54,574 nucleotides of DNA from Clostridiales bacterium (GTDB taxonomy: Bacteria; Bacillota; Clostridia; Christensenellales; Aristaeellaceae). Position 1 is the first letter of the stretch, and the number at the start of each line of letters is the position of its first letter. This document shows positions 8,654 through 15,877 of this stretch, one piece after another. The notes beneath the pieces were generated by a model. It was given only the letters and a program-made list of their open reading frames with translations, had not been told where the DNA came from and made no database searches. The position numbers and the translations under genes are program-made. The stretch is from positions 1 to 54,574 of the forward strand of contig SFFH01000014.1 of NCBI GenBank assembly GCA_004557905.1. Direction: 5' to 3'.

Positions 8654-8726
8654 TCTGCTGCCGCAGGATTGGGTCATTTCGGTTTGTAGGACTACAATAC
8701 ACAAAAATCAGGTTGCAAAAACCCTA

Positions 8727-8755
8727 TTGACAATTCATGTTAGAAGTGCTAAACT
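8727..8755 (+). promoter_or_regulatory. Promoter of the feo operon
   Basis: TTGACA (8727-8732) and TAAACT (8750-8755) are separated by 17 bases, close to the sigma-A consensus. The -10 region overlaps a weak TTAG-N5-CTAA inverted repeat, and a better metal-regulator box follows at 8801. Confidence 0.75.
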
Positions 8756-8800
8756 CACAGCCAGTCAGGCGAAAGCGCTGACTATATTCCAGCCCATAAG

Positions 8801-8814
8801 TTAGGTTATACTAA
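8801..8814 (+). promoter_or_regulatory. DtxR/IdeR-like operator 1 (feoA)
   Basis: TTAGGTTATACTAA matches 12 of 14 bases of the perfect palindrome found before feoB. It lies 20 bases before the first feoA. The TTAGG...CTAA form agrees with known DtxR/IdeR iron boxes. The likely ligand is the DtxR-like protein encoded at the end of this operon. Confidence 0.7.
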
Positions 8815-8834
8815 TTTGAAAGGGGCGAGTACTG

Positions 8835-9047
8835 ATGATGCCACTGGGCATGGCAAATGTGGGCGATGTAAACGTGATCGAGAAGATCACAGGTCGGGAT
8901 GAGGTGCGTCAGCACCTGGCGGAGCTGGGCTTCGTTGTGGGCGCACAGGTCAAGGTCGTCAGCGAAATGGGCGGCAATCTGATTCTTTCCGTTAAGGACA
9001 GCCGGATTGCGCTGGACAAAACCATGACCATGCGGATCATGGTGTGA
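8835..9047 (+). CDS. feoA: FeoA family ferrous iron transport protein (first copy)
   Basis: A 70-residue SH3-like FeoA protein: LAELGFVVGAQVKVV and the SRIALDKTMTMRIMV ending are typical. FeoA assists the FeoB membrane transporter, probably at its cytoplasmic face. Two ATG codons are adjacent (8835 and 8838), and GGGGCG lies upstream. A second feoA follows 17 bases after the stop, an arrangement common in Clostridia. Confidence 0.9.
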   Translation: MMPLGMANVGDVNVIEKITGRDEVRQHLAELGFVVGAQVKVVSEMGGNLILSVKDSRIALDKTMTMRIMV

Positions 9048-9064
9048 AGAAAGGAAGGGAACAC

Positions 9065-9286
9065 ATGAAGACACTGCGGGATGTGAAGGTCGGCGAAACT
9101 GCAACCATTGCAAGGCTGCACGGCGAGGGCGCGCTCAAGCGACACATCATGGACATGGGACTCACACGCGGCACGGAGGTGTTCGTGCGCAAGGTGGCCC
9201 CGCTGGGCGACCCGATGGAGCTGACCGTGCGCGGCTACGAGCTGTCCGTGCGCAAGGGCGACGCGGAGCTCATCGAGGTGGAGTAA
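9065..9286 (+). CDS. feoA: FeoA family ferrous iron transport protein (second copy)
   Basis: A 73-residue FeoA with MDMGLTRGTEVFVRKVAPLGDPMELTVRGYELSVRK split over the usual beta strands. It is more typical of the family than the first copy. The ATG at 9065 follows GGAAGGGA; an in-frame GTG at 9044 overlaps the previous stop and lacks its own site. It is followed by an iron-box palindrome and feoB, so feoB may also have its own control. Confidence 0.93.
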   Translation: MKTLRDVKVGETATIARLHGEGALKRHIMDMGLTRGTEVFVRKVAPLGDPMELTVRGYELSVRKGDAELIEVE

Positions 9287-9318
9287 TCCCCCATCATTCG
9301 TATTCTTTTACCCAATTG

Positions 9319-9332
9319 TTAGGTTAACCTAA
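9319..9332 (+). promoter_or_regulatory. DtxR/IdeR-like operator 2 (feoB)
   Basis: TTAGGTTAACCTAA is a perfect 7+7 palindrome, 19 bases before the feoB ATG. It agrees with the TTAGGTTAGCCTAA core of DtxR/IdeR boxes. No strong -35/-10 pair was seen around it, so it could act as a roadblock or control an internal start. Confidence 0.75.
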
Positions 9333-9350
9333 TACCAAGGAGGCAAAGCT

Positions 9351-11315
9351 ATGGCCATCAAGATTGCCCTGGCGGGCAACCCGAACTGCGGCAAGACCAC
9401 CATGTTCAACGACCTCACCGGCAGCAACCAGTATGTGGGCAACTGGCCGGGCGTCACGGTCGAAAAGAAGGAAGGCAGGCTGCGCGGCGCGCAGGATGTC
9501 ATTATCCAGGACCTGCCGGGCATTTACTCCCTCTCGCCCTACACGCTGGAGGAGGTCGTCGCGCGCGGCTATCTGGTCAGCGAGAAGCCCGACGCAATCA
9601 TCAACATCGTGGATGCGACGAACATCGAGCGCAACCTCTACCTGACCACGCAGCTCTCCGAGCTGGGCATCCCGATGGTCGTCGCGCTCAACATGATCGA
9701 CGTCACGCGCAAGAACGGTGACAAAATCGACATGCAGAAGCTCGGCACGGCGCTGGGCTGTCAGGTCGTGGCGACCTCGGCCCTGAAGGGCGAGGGCAGC
9801 GTGGACGCAGCGAAGAAGGCCGCAGAGCTCGCGCAAAAAGGCGGCCATCGCGAGCCGCTGCACGTCTTTAACGGCAGCGTGGAGCACGCGCTGGCGCACA
9901 TCGAGGACCTCATCACCCACCGCGACGGCCAGGAGCCGGAGCACCACCACCACGCGGACGGCTCCAAGCACGCCGGCAGCATCGTGGAGCCGCACCTGAC
10001 CCGCTGGTACGCCATCAAGCTCTTTGAGCGCGACGAGAAGGTCGTTTCCGAGCTTTCCCTGCCGCAGGGCATCCGGGACGCCATCGAGGCCACCATCCGG
10101 TCCTGCGAGACGGAGATGGACGACGACGCGGAGTCCATCATCACCAACCAGCGCTACGCCTACATCAACAAGCTGGTGTCCACCTGCATGCGCAAGGGCC
10201 GACCGCACGGCAGCCTGACCACCTCCGACAGGATCGACCGCGTGGTCACCAACCGCTGGCTCGCCCTGCCGATCTTCGCGGTGGTCATGTTCCTGGTCTA
10301 CTACATCTCCGTGACGACCATCGGCACCATCGTCACCGACTTTACGAACGACGTGTTCGTCGGCGAATGGATTCAGGAGCCTGTGCGCGGCCTGCTTGAG
10401 GGCGTCGGCACGGCGGACTGGCTCACCGGCCTCATCTGCGACGGCATCATTGCGGGCGTGGGCGCGGTCATCGGCTTCGTGCCGCAGATGCTCGTGCTGT
10501 TCTTCATGCTGGCCATTCTGGAGGACGTGGGCTACATGGCGCGCATCGCGTTCATCATGGACCGCATCTTCCGCAAGTTCGGCCTGTCCGGCAAGAGCTT
10601 TATCCCGATGCTCATCGGCACGGGCTGCGGCGTGCCGGGCGTGATGGCGTCCCGCACGATCGAGAACGACCGTGACCGCAAGATGACCATCATCACCACG
10701 ACGTTCATGCCCTGCGGCGCGAAGATGCCCATCATCGCGCTGATCGCGGGCGCGCTGTTCCACAACGCGGGCTGGGTCGCCGTCTCCGCGTACTTCATCG
10801 GCATGGCGGCCATCATCGTCAGCGGCATCATGCTCAAGAAGACGAGGATGTTCTCGGGCGATCCCGCGCCGTTCGTCATGGAGCTGCCGGCTTACCACTT
10901 CCCCAGCGCCAGGAACGTGCTGCACAGCATGGGAGAGCGCGGCTGGAGCTTCATCAAGCGCGCGGGCACGGTCATTCTCATCTCCTCCATCATCATCTGG
11001 TTTGCCCAGTCCTATGGCTGGGAGGCGCGCGTGCCGGAGGCGGAGCTGACGGCAGAGAACGCCGATGCTGTCGAGCTTGCTGAGGATACGCCCGTGACCT
11101 TCGGCGCCGTCGAGGACGCGGACAACAGCATTCTGGGCCGTGTGGGCGGCGCGATTGCGCCCATCTTCCGGCCTTGTGGCCAAGGAGGAGGTCGTCAACG
11201 TGTTCGGCATCGTCTATGGCACGGACACGGACGAGGAAGCCACGGCGGACATCGTCGACGAGGGCGACGCGGAGCGCATGGAGGAAACGCTCTCCCCGAT
11301 TGCCGCGGCGTTTGA
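9351..11315 (+). CDS. feoB: Ferrous iron transporter FeoB, frameshifted (5' part)
   Basis: FeoB imports Fe2+ across the inner membrane. The G domain has GNPNCGKT (residues 9-16), DLPG (54-57) and NMID (114-117); the membrane part has IGFVPQMLVLFFMLAILEDVGYMAR and GTGCGVPGVMASRTI in short stretches. An unusual run of four histidines (198-201) sits between the G domain and the first helix. Homology ends at PIFRPCG (about 11180), after which this frame reads unrelated residues to 11315. The normal continuation, beginning GLVAKEEVV, is in the +1 frame. About 15 residues of the conserved region between PIF and GLVAKE are absent, so this is a deletion with a frameshift, not a simple base error. The start ATG follows AAGGAGG. 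Confidence 0.85.
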   Translation: MAIKIALAGNPNCGKTTMFNDLTGSNQYVGNWPGVTVEKKEGRLRGAQDVIIQDLPGIYSLSPYTLEEVVARGYLVSEKPDAIINIVDATNIERNLYLTTQLSELGIPMVVALNMIDVTRKNGDKIDMQKLGTALGCQVVATSALKGEGSVDAAKKAAELAQKGGHREPLHVFNGSVEHALAHIEDLITHRDGQEPEHHHHADGSKHAGSIVEPHLTRWYAIKLFERDEKVVSELSLPQGIRDAIEATIRSCETEMDDDAESIITNQRYAYINKLVSTCMRKGRPHGSLTTSDRIDRVVTNRWLALPIFAVVMFLVYYISVTTIGTIVTDFTNDVFVGEWIQEPVRGLLEGVGTADWLTGLICDGIIAGVGAVIGFVPQMLVLFFMLAILEDVGYMARIAFIMDRIFRKFGLSGKSFIPMLIGTGCGVPGVMASRTIENDRDRKMTIITTTFMPCGAKMPIIALIAGALFHNAGWVAVSAYFIGMAAIIVSGIMLKKTRMFSGDPAPFVMELPAYHFPSARNVLHSMGERGWSFIKRAGTVILISSIIIWFAQSYGWEARVPEAELTAENADAVELAEDTPVTFGAVEDADNSILGRVGGAIAPIFRPCGQGGGRQRVRHRLWHGHGRGSHGGHRRRGRRGAHGGNALPDCRGV

Positions 11316-11631
11316 CGAGACGAGCGGCGGCTACGGTCAGCTGGCGGCCTTCGCCTTCATGATCTTCAACCTGCTCTGTGCGCCGTGCTTCGCGGCCATC
11401 GGCGCGATCAAGCGCGAGATGAACAGCGCCAAGTGGACCTGGTTCGCTATCGGCTACCAGTGCATCTTCGCCTATGTCATCGCCCTGATCGTCTATCAGC
11501 TGGGCCGAGTGTTCTCCGGCGCAAACGCCACCGTCTGGTCGTTCGCCGCCCTTGCTCTGCTGGTAATTCTCATCTATATGCTGGTTCGCAGGAACAAGTA
11601 CGACGACAACCATCTGACGCAAAAGGTCTGA
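11170..11631 (+). pseudogene. feoB: FeoB 3' part, out of frame with the 5' part
   Basis: This frame carries the end of FeoB: GLVAKEEVVNVFGIVYG, then a soluble acidic loop, AFAFMIFNLLCAPCFAAIGAI and two last helices, ending in a basic tail. No ribosome binding site or sensible start precedes it, so it is the detached end of the 9351 gene. The overlap sequence at 11170-11180 (GGCCTTGTGGC) reads as RPCG in the first frame and GLVA in the second, both fitting the family. That is what recombination between two copies of this 11-mer would leave. Confidence 0.85.
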
Positions 11632-11671
11632 GATTCCCCCTCTACCTAAAACGGAAAGGTAGTGCCTGGAT

Positions 11672-11803
11672 ATGGCGACTTGGATTATTGGCGGCATTCT
11701 GGCCGTCATCGTGGCAGCCATCATCATCAAGATGGTCAAGGACAAGCGTAGCGGCAAGGGCGGCTGCAACGGGGACTGCAGCAAGTGCCACGGCTGCCAT
11801 TAA
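11672..11803 (+). CDS. FeoB-associated Cys-rich membrane peptide
   Basis: A 43-residue peptide: one membrane helix (WIIGGILAVIVAAIII, residues 4-19), a basic stretch, and a Cys-rich tail (GGCNGDCSKCHGCH). This is the form of the FeoB-associated Cys-rich membrane proteins that follow feoB in many anaerobes. The cysteines may bind iron or help FeoB complexes form; the function is unproven. It starts 40 bases after the feoB stop. Confidence 0.85.
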   Translation: MATWIIGGILAVIVAAIIIKMVKDKRSGKGGCNGDCSKCHGCH

Positions 11804-11824
11804 GAAATGGAGCGTTCGCACGTC

Positions 11825-12190
11825 ATGAATCTGACAGTCAACCAAATCCGTTTCCTTCTGGCTTTCCTCTCCCTGACAATCATGGGTGAGGACGTCGCCT
11901 CCAAGAACATCGCCCGCATCCTTGGCGTCACCCGTCCCAGCGTTCACGGAATGCTTGCGCAGATGATCGAGCGCGGCTTCATCGAGAAGGCGCGTAATGG
12001 CAGGGCGCGTCTGACTGAAGAAGGACTTTCCGTGGCACAGGCGCTCGAAGCACGGCGGGATAAGCTCATGCTTCTCTTTATCCGCCGGGATGCCTTGCCG
12101 ATGGATGAGGCGCTGATTGCCGCAACAAGCCTCATGGGCGTTTTGAGGGAGGAAAGCCTGCAAGCACTGGAAAGGCAGCTGGACAACTGA
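11825..12190 (+). CDS. DtxR-like metal-dependent transcriptional regulator
   Basis: A 121-residue protein with a winged helix (EDVASKNIARILGVTRPSVHGMLAQMIERGFIEK in pieces) like the N-terminal domain of DtxR/MntR, and a short C-terminal helical region. It lacks the long C-terminal domain of classical DtxR. The ATG at 11825 is preferred because GGAG precedes it, though at a long distance; an in-frame ATG at 11807 would add six residues. Being the last gene of the feo operon, it probably represses the operon through the palindromes at 8801 and 9319 when iron is plentiful. Confidence 0.82.
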   Translation: MNLTVNQIRFLLAFLSLTIMGEDVASKNIARILGVTRPSVHGMLAQMIERGFIEKARNGRARLTEEGLSVAQALEARRDKLMLLFIRRDALPMDEALIAATSLMGVLREESLQALERQLDN

Positions 12191-12208
12191 AATTTTCCTC
12201 TCTCCTCA

Positions 12209-12258
12209 AAGAGCCGCACATGAAGCGCAGAAATGCGCGTCCTGTGCGGCTCTTCTTA
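12209..12258 (+). terminator. Terminator of the feo operon
   Basis: AGAGCCGCACA and TGTGCGGCTCT form an 11-bp stem around a 20-base loop that may itself fold (GCGC..GCGC). It is followed by a T-rich tail. Confidence 0.8.
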
Positions 12259-12261
12259 TAT

Positions 12262-12561
12262 AGGATGACAGTATCCGGTTTGTCCCCACACCAAACACGG
12301 GAAGCATCTTGTCATAGAAGGCCCACCCCTCCGGCAGCTTTTTCATGAAGCCGGGCAGCGTTCCCTTTTGAAATATGCCGCGCAGAACAAGCGAAACCTG
12401 TCATGCCTGAAGTCTTGCAGACAACCGCCGACCCGATCCATCGGAGCTTTCCTTATTCCTGCGATGCGTTTGATTCCTTCTTGGCGCGGCATCGGTCAGT
12501 TTCTCCATCAAGCCTTGTTCATGTCCTTGTGCATTTATCCCGGCAACCCCTTCAGTGCACA
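12262..12561. other. Decayed intergenic DNA
   Basis: About 300 bases with no intact gene. On the minus strand, bases 12262-12325 can be read as LPEGWAFYDKMLPVFGVGTN and flanking residues, which looks like a piece of a real protein, but I do not recognise the family and it has no complete frame. It lies just downstream of the broken dgoD and may be the remnant of the next gene of that operon. Confidence 0.35.
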
Positions 12562-13182
12562 TCACCAATCAATCGGCGTTCCATCTTCAAGACGCCATAC
12601 GGGGTTGTGCCATTGATGGCCAGTTACAGCCGCTTTGCGCACCTTCTCTTCGTCCACTTCAATGCAGAGGCCCGCGCCAGTCGGTTTGGCCAGGAAGCCC
12701 CTGTCAAAAGCAAAGCCCGTTCCATCCTTGAGGTAGTCAAAATCGCCTCTGCCATTGTAGTGAATATTGAGACTCTGTTCCTGGATAAAGGCATTGGGCG
12801 TGCAGAAATCAAGCTGTACGCATGCCGCAAACGCAATCGGGCCAAGCGGACAATGCGGTGCCACAGCCATGTCATAGCATTCAGCCATCGCCGCAATTTT
12901 TCGGCTTTCCCAGATGCCTCCCGCATGCGAGAGATCCGGCTGAATGATATCGATCGCCCCAGAGGTAATCAGGTTCTTAAAGCCCCAGCGCGTATACATT
13001 CTTTCTCCGGTTGCAATGGGCACATGGCAATGATGACGCAGTTCCATAAAGCCTTCAATTTGCTCAGGCTGCAGAGGCTCCTCGATATACAGCAGATTAT
13101 ACGGTTCCAGCTCGTGAATAAGCGTGCGGGCCATCGGCATGTGTACGCGGCCATGGAAATCCACGGCAATATCAATGCTGCT
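12562..13182 (-). pseudogene. dgoD: Galactonate dehydratase-like protein, 5' half missing
   Basis: The frame encodes roughly the C-terminal 206 residues of an enolase-superfamily acid-sugar dehydratase close to D-galactonate dehydratase. Recognisable pieces are DIAVDFHGRVH, LYIEEPLQPEQ, IATGERMYTRWGF, QPDLSHAGGIWE and APHCPLGPIAFAAC. These hold the three metal-binding acidic positions and the catalytic histidines, yet the N-terminal lid domain and first barrel strands (about 175 residues) are gone. Upstream of 13182 the sequence turns into AT-rich DNA and a copy of the dispersed repeat, so the break probably arose beside that element. The protein would not fold as an active enzyme. It is the only sign of sugar-acid catabolism in this window. 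Confidence 0.85.
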
Positions 13183-13246
13183 CTTACCCGATTTTCTCCT
13201 GCAAAAAAACAATCCATATGGCGTAATTCCTTCCTAAAACAAAAAA

Positions 13247-13335
13247 ACGGGCCGTACCCGCACCCACTTCCGAACAGCTTTGCAGAATGAAGCTGTTCGT
13301 AGCTCGTTATACAGTCTTTGCGCAATTTCCTGAAC
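13247..13335 (+). repeat. Diverged single copy of the 99-bp repeat family
   Basis: The segment begins with GGGCCGTACCCGCACCCACTT and ends with CAATTT-containing sequence. It aligns along its length with the three units at 20309-20600 (GGGCTGTGCCCGCTCCCACTT and so on). It is the same orientation on the plus strand. It separates the broken end of dgoD from the J-domain gene. Confidence 0.75.
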
Positions 13336-13337
13336 AG

Positions 13338-13361
13338 CAAAAAACCGGCGCAAAGCCGGTT
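13338..13361 (-). terminator. Terminator of the J-domain/DUF5685 operon
   Basis: On the minus strand ACCGGC-TTT-GCGCCGGT forms a short GC-rich hairpin followed by TTTTT, 15 bases after the J-domain gene stop. Confidence 0.8.
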
Positions 13362-13375
13362 GAAGAATTCAGTTT

Positions 13376-14116
13376 TCAGCAGCAGAACCACGGATAGCAG
13401 ATCATCCGCCCGCCGCTGCAGCAGGTGCAAAGCATCTGCAGCGCCAGGAACGTGCAGCACAGGTTGGGCTGCCCGTAGGTCTGGCGTCCGTAGCTCGTGC
13501 CGCGCTCGCCGTACCATGCGCCGCCGCCCTGAAGCTGGCTGAGCAGCTGCTGATACATCGCGTTGCCCGGCTCCATGTTGACCGCCTGGCGGGCGTATTC
13601 CATCGCCTGCGCGTTGTTGTGAAGGCCGGACTGCGCCAGCGCGCTGAGGTAATACCAGCGCGCGCCCCGTCTTCCGGCGGGCATGCTGTTGAGCGCGTTG
13701 AGCGCCTCGGCGTAGTGGCCCGTATCGATGTAGTTCTTCGCCGCGCGCAGCTCCACATCGGTATCCTGCTGCTGTTGCTGCTGGCCGTAGCCATAGCCAT
13801 AACCGCCGCCGAAGAACGAGGCGAACGGATCATCCTGCGGACCATAGCCCCCGCCATATCCGCCGTAGCCGCTGGGACGCTGCTGCTGCGTACCGTTGTA
13901 GCCGCTGCCCGCGCGCGCTGTGCCGCCCTGGCGCCTGTGCATGATCTCCTCGTACGCCTGCTGGACCTCCATGAATTTCTTCTCCGCCTGCGCGGCGTCC
14001 GGCTTGCCGACATTCGCATCGGGGTGATATTTCTTGCACAGGCTTCTGTATGCTTTTTTAACCTCGTCGTCTGTCGCCGTCGGGGCAACGCCCAGCACCT
14101 GATACGGATCCGTCAT
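13376..14116 (-). CDS. J-domain protein with Gly/Tyr/Gln-rich linker and Cys-rich tail
   Basis: The 246-residue protein begins with a J domain (residues 1-65; HPD at 31-33), which stimulates the ATPase of a DnaK-type Hsp70. A low-complexity linker follows (about 66-118), with repeated GYGG and GYGYGYGQQQQQQ. Next is a TPR-like helical region (about 120-200; EALNALNSM, ARWYYLSALAQ). The last 30 residues are rich in cysteine (NLCC, CTCC, WFCC). It has no zinc finger or CTD substrate domains, so it is not classical DnaJ. Its ATG overlaps the stop of the DUF5685 gene by 4 bases, a pairing seen in other Clostridia. The target client is unknown. Confidence 0.85.
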   Translation of the reverse strand: MTDPYQVLGVAPTATDDEVKKAYRSLCKKYHPDANVGKPDAAQAEKKFMEVQQAYEEIMHRRQGGTARAGSGYNGTQQQRPSGYGGYGGGYGPQDDPFASFFGGGYGYGYGQQQQQQDTDVELRAAKNYIDTGHYAEALNALNSMPAGRRGARWYYLSALAQSGLHNNAQAMEYARQAVNMEPGNAMYQQLLSQLQGGGAWYGERGTSYGRQTYGQPNLCCTFLALQMLCTCCSGGRMICYPWFCC

Positions 14117-14949
14117 TGCTTCTTCTTCGCCTTTCTTCGCTCGCTTGCGTTTTCAAATCTCAGCCATATGCCCGAGTAGAGTATGTTGCGCATGATCTCG
14201 GCGTCCTCAAGCAGCGGCAGGCGCTCAAACGCCAGCGCCGCCCGGGCCATCATGTCCGAAAGCATCTGCTCGCAGTCTGCGGCAAACGTCTCGTTTGTTC
14301 GCCGCGAAATCAGCGGATTATAGTTTTTCTTCCTGATATCCCGCTCGACGTCCTCATAGCAGTCGCACAGGTAGATAAATTTGCCCAGATAAAAGCCCAG
14401 CTCGCGCAGATCACGCGCATAAACGTCGTCCTTCATGACGTACAGCTCGCCGAGCATCTCGCCCGTCAGGTTCGCCGCCGCGTCGAGGTTCTGGTCGTCC
14501 CGGGCTTCGATTTCGTGCAGCGCCTTCACATAGTGCTCCACGGCCTCCCTCTGCCGGGGCAGGTGTTTGCCCGCCTCCTCCGCTGCCCTCTTCAGCAGCG
14601 CGCTCTCGGCCAGCCGGTCCACGCGATGCTCGTCATCCCAGCCGTCGCGCAGGTCGTAATACGCCACAATCGCACTCAGGTCGGCGGCGTAATCGATCGC
14701 CTCGTTCATGAGCATGCGCTGCTTTCCAAGCGGGTGCACCAGGCACCGGTGCTTTTCATCCGCCGTCTCCGGCTCGTACAGCGAGGTATGCAGCATCGCC
14801 AGAAAGGTCATTTCAAAGCTGAGCGCCATTCGGCAAACGCTGCCGCACCGTTTGCCGATGGCCCGGCACAGCCCGCAGTAGTATCCGCGGTAGCGGTCGA
14901 ACTCGCGAAACCTGAGCTCGTCCTTGCGGACGGTCATCACACCCAGCAT
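14113..14949 (-). CDS. DUF5685 family protein
   Basis: A 278-residue, mostly helical protein of unknown function. Its N-terminus has YYCGLCRAIGKRC (Cys25, 28, 35) and a fourth Cys39. Two acid-rich segments follow: LRDGWDDE (about residues 100-107) and CDCYEDVERDIRKKNYNP (195-212). The second looks like the DxxED...Y.P region of squalene/phytoene synthase folds, which is only a resemblance by eye. A sigma-A type promoter and AGGGAGG precede the ATG. The gene is coupled by ATGA to a J-domain gene, so the two products probably work together. Confidence 0.8.
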   Translation of the reverse strand: MLGVMTVRKDELRFREFDRYRGYYCGLCRAIGKRCGSVCRMALSFEMTFLAMLHTSLYEPETADEKHRCLVHPLGKQRMLMNEAIDYAADLSAIVAYYDLRDGWDDEHRVDRLAESALLKRAAEEAGKHLPRQREAVEHYVKALHEIEARDDQNLDAAANLTGEMLGELYVMKDDVYARDLRELGFYLGKFIYLCDCYEDVERDIRKKNYNPLISRRTNETFAADCEQMLSDMMARAALAFERLPLLEDAEIMRNILYSGIWLRFENASERRKAKKKQ

Positions 14950-14980
14950 GAGAGAAACCTCCCTTTCTTATACAGGGCAG

Positions 14981-15009
14981 ATTATATCATACCCCGCATG
15001 CCGCGCCAA
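14981..15009 (-). promoter_or_regulatory. Promoter of the DUF5685/J-domain operon
   Basis: On the minus strand TTGGCG (15004-15009) and TATAAT (14981-14986) are 17 bases apart, 32 bases before the DUF5685 ATG. Confidence 0.7.
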
Positions 15010-15040
15010 GGGATTGTGCTTCAAATGTCGTTTTCCGCGT

Positions 15041-15877
15041 TCACTTTCTGCGAAGCGGCAGCGTCGCGAAGTACACCGCGGCGCACAGCAGCACGATCGC
15101 CGCGCCAGCGGACGTATCCAGATAATAGGAAAGCACCAGGCCGCATACGCCGCAGACCATGGAGATGAGCACCGACAATCGCATGTAGCCCGCCGCGTTG
15201 CGCGCTACGTTGCGTGAGGCCGCCGCCGGCAGGATGAGCAGCGAATTGATCAGCATCACGCCGACCCAACGGATGGACACCATGACGGCCACGGCCACCA
15301 GGATCGTAAAGCCGTACTCCGTCAGACGGGAACGAATGCCGCGGCTGCGCGCCAGCGGCGAATTGATGCTGGTGATCATCAGTGGATTGAACAGCACCAT
15401 CCAGGCGATCAGCGCCAGCACCAGCGTCAGCGCCAGCGCCGCCAGATCTGCCTGCGTGATGGAGAGCACGTCGCCCACCAGCACGGAGGAGTATTTGGCG
15501 AACGCGCCGCCCCGGGAGAGCACCACCAGGCCCAGCGCGATGGACGTGGACGAGAATACGCTGATGATCGTGTCCGCGCTCATCTTGGAATTGTGCTTGA
15601 CCCAGGTGATGAGCACCGCCCAGAGGATACCGAAGATGAGCATCGCGGCCATCTGGTTCTCCCAGCCGAGCACCACGCCGATGGCGATGCCCGTCAGCGC
15701 GCTGTGGCCCAGCGCGTCGGAAAAGAACGCCATCCTGTTGTCCACCGCCATCGTGCCCAGCAGGCCGAACAGCGGCGTGATGAGCAGCATGGCCAGCAGC
15801 GCGTTTTTCATGAACGTGTAGGAAAGCCACTCAAAGGGCAGCAGTGTATCCATGATCGCGTAGAGCGTATCCATCAT
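15041..15877 (-). CDS. znuB: Zinc/manganese ABC transporter permease
   Basis: A 278-residue ABC-3 family permease with about eight membrane helices. Family segments include FFSDALGHSALTGIAIG near the N-terminus and INSLLILPAAASRNVARN before the last helices. It forms the membrane channel of the ZnuABC importer. Its start overlaps the ATPase stop by 4 bases, and it is the last gene of the operon. Confidence 0.92.
   Translation of the reverse strand: MMDTLYAIMDTLLPFEWLSYTFMKNALLAMLLITPLFGLLGTMAVDNRMAFFSDALGHSALTGIAIGVVLGWENQMAAMLIFGILWAVLITWVKHNSKMSADTIISVFSSTSIALGLVVLSRGGAFAKYSSVLVGDVLSITQADLAALALTLVLALIAWMVLFNPLMITSINSPLARSRGIRSRLTEYGFTILVAVAVMVSIRWVGVMLINSLLILPAAASRNVARNAAGYMRLSVLISMVCGVCGLVLSYYLDTSAGAAIVLLCAAVYFATLPLRRK

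Noticed and set aside
9324..11210. Long open frame opposite feoB (628 codons)
   Set aside because: It is antisense to a recognisable gene, is rich in Arg, His, Asp and Ala in no domain pattern, and comes from GC-rich third codon positions.
11140..11315. Programmed frameshift in feoB
   Set aside because: No slippery run or downstream structure was seen, and conserved residues are missing, which a frameshift would not explain.
11672..11803. Small bacteriocin-like peptide
   Set aside because: Its helix plus Cys-rich tail and its place after feoB fit the FeoB-associated family better.
12368..13290. Plus-strand frames across the dgoD remnant
   Set aside because: They are opposite to a recognisable enolase-family remnant and have no start sites or domains.
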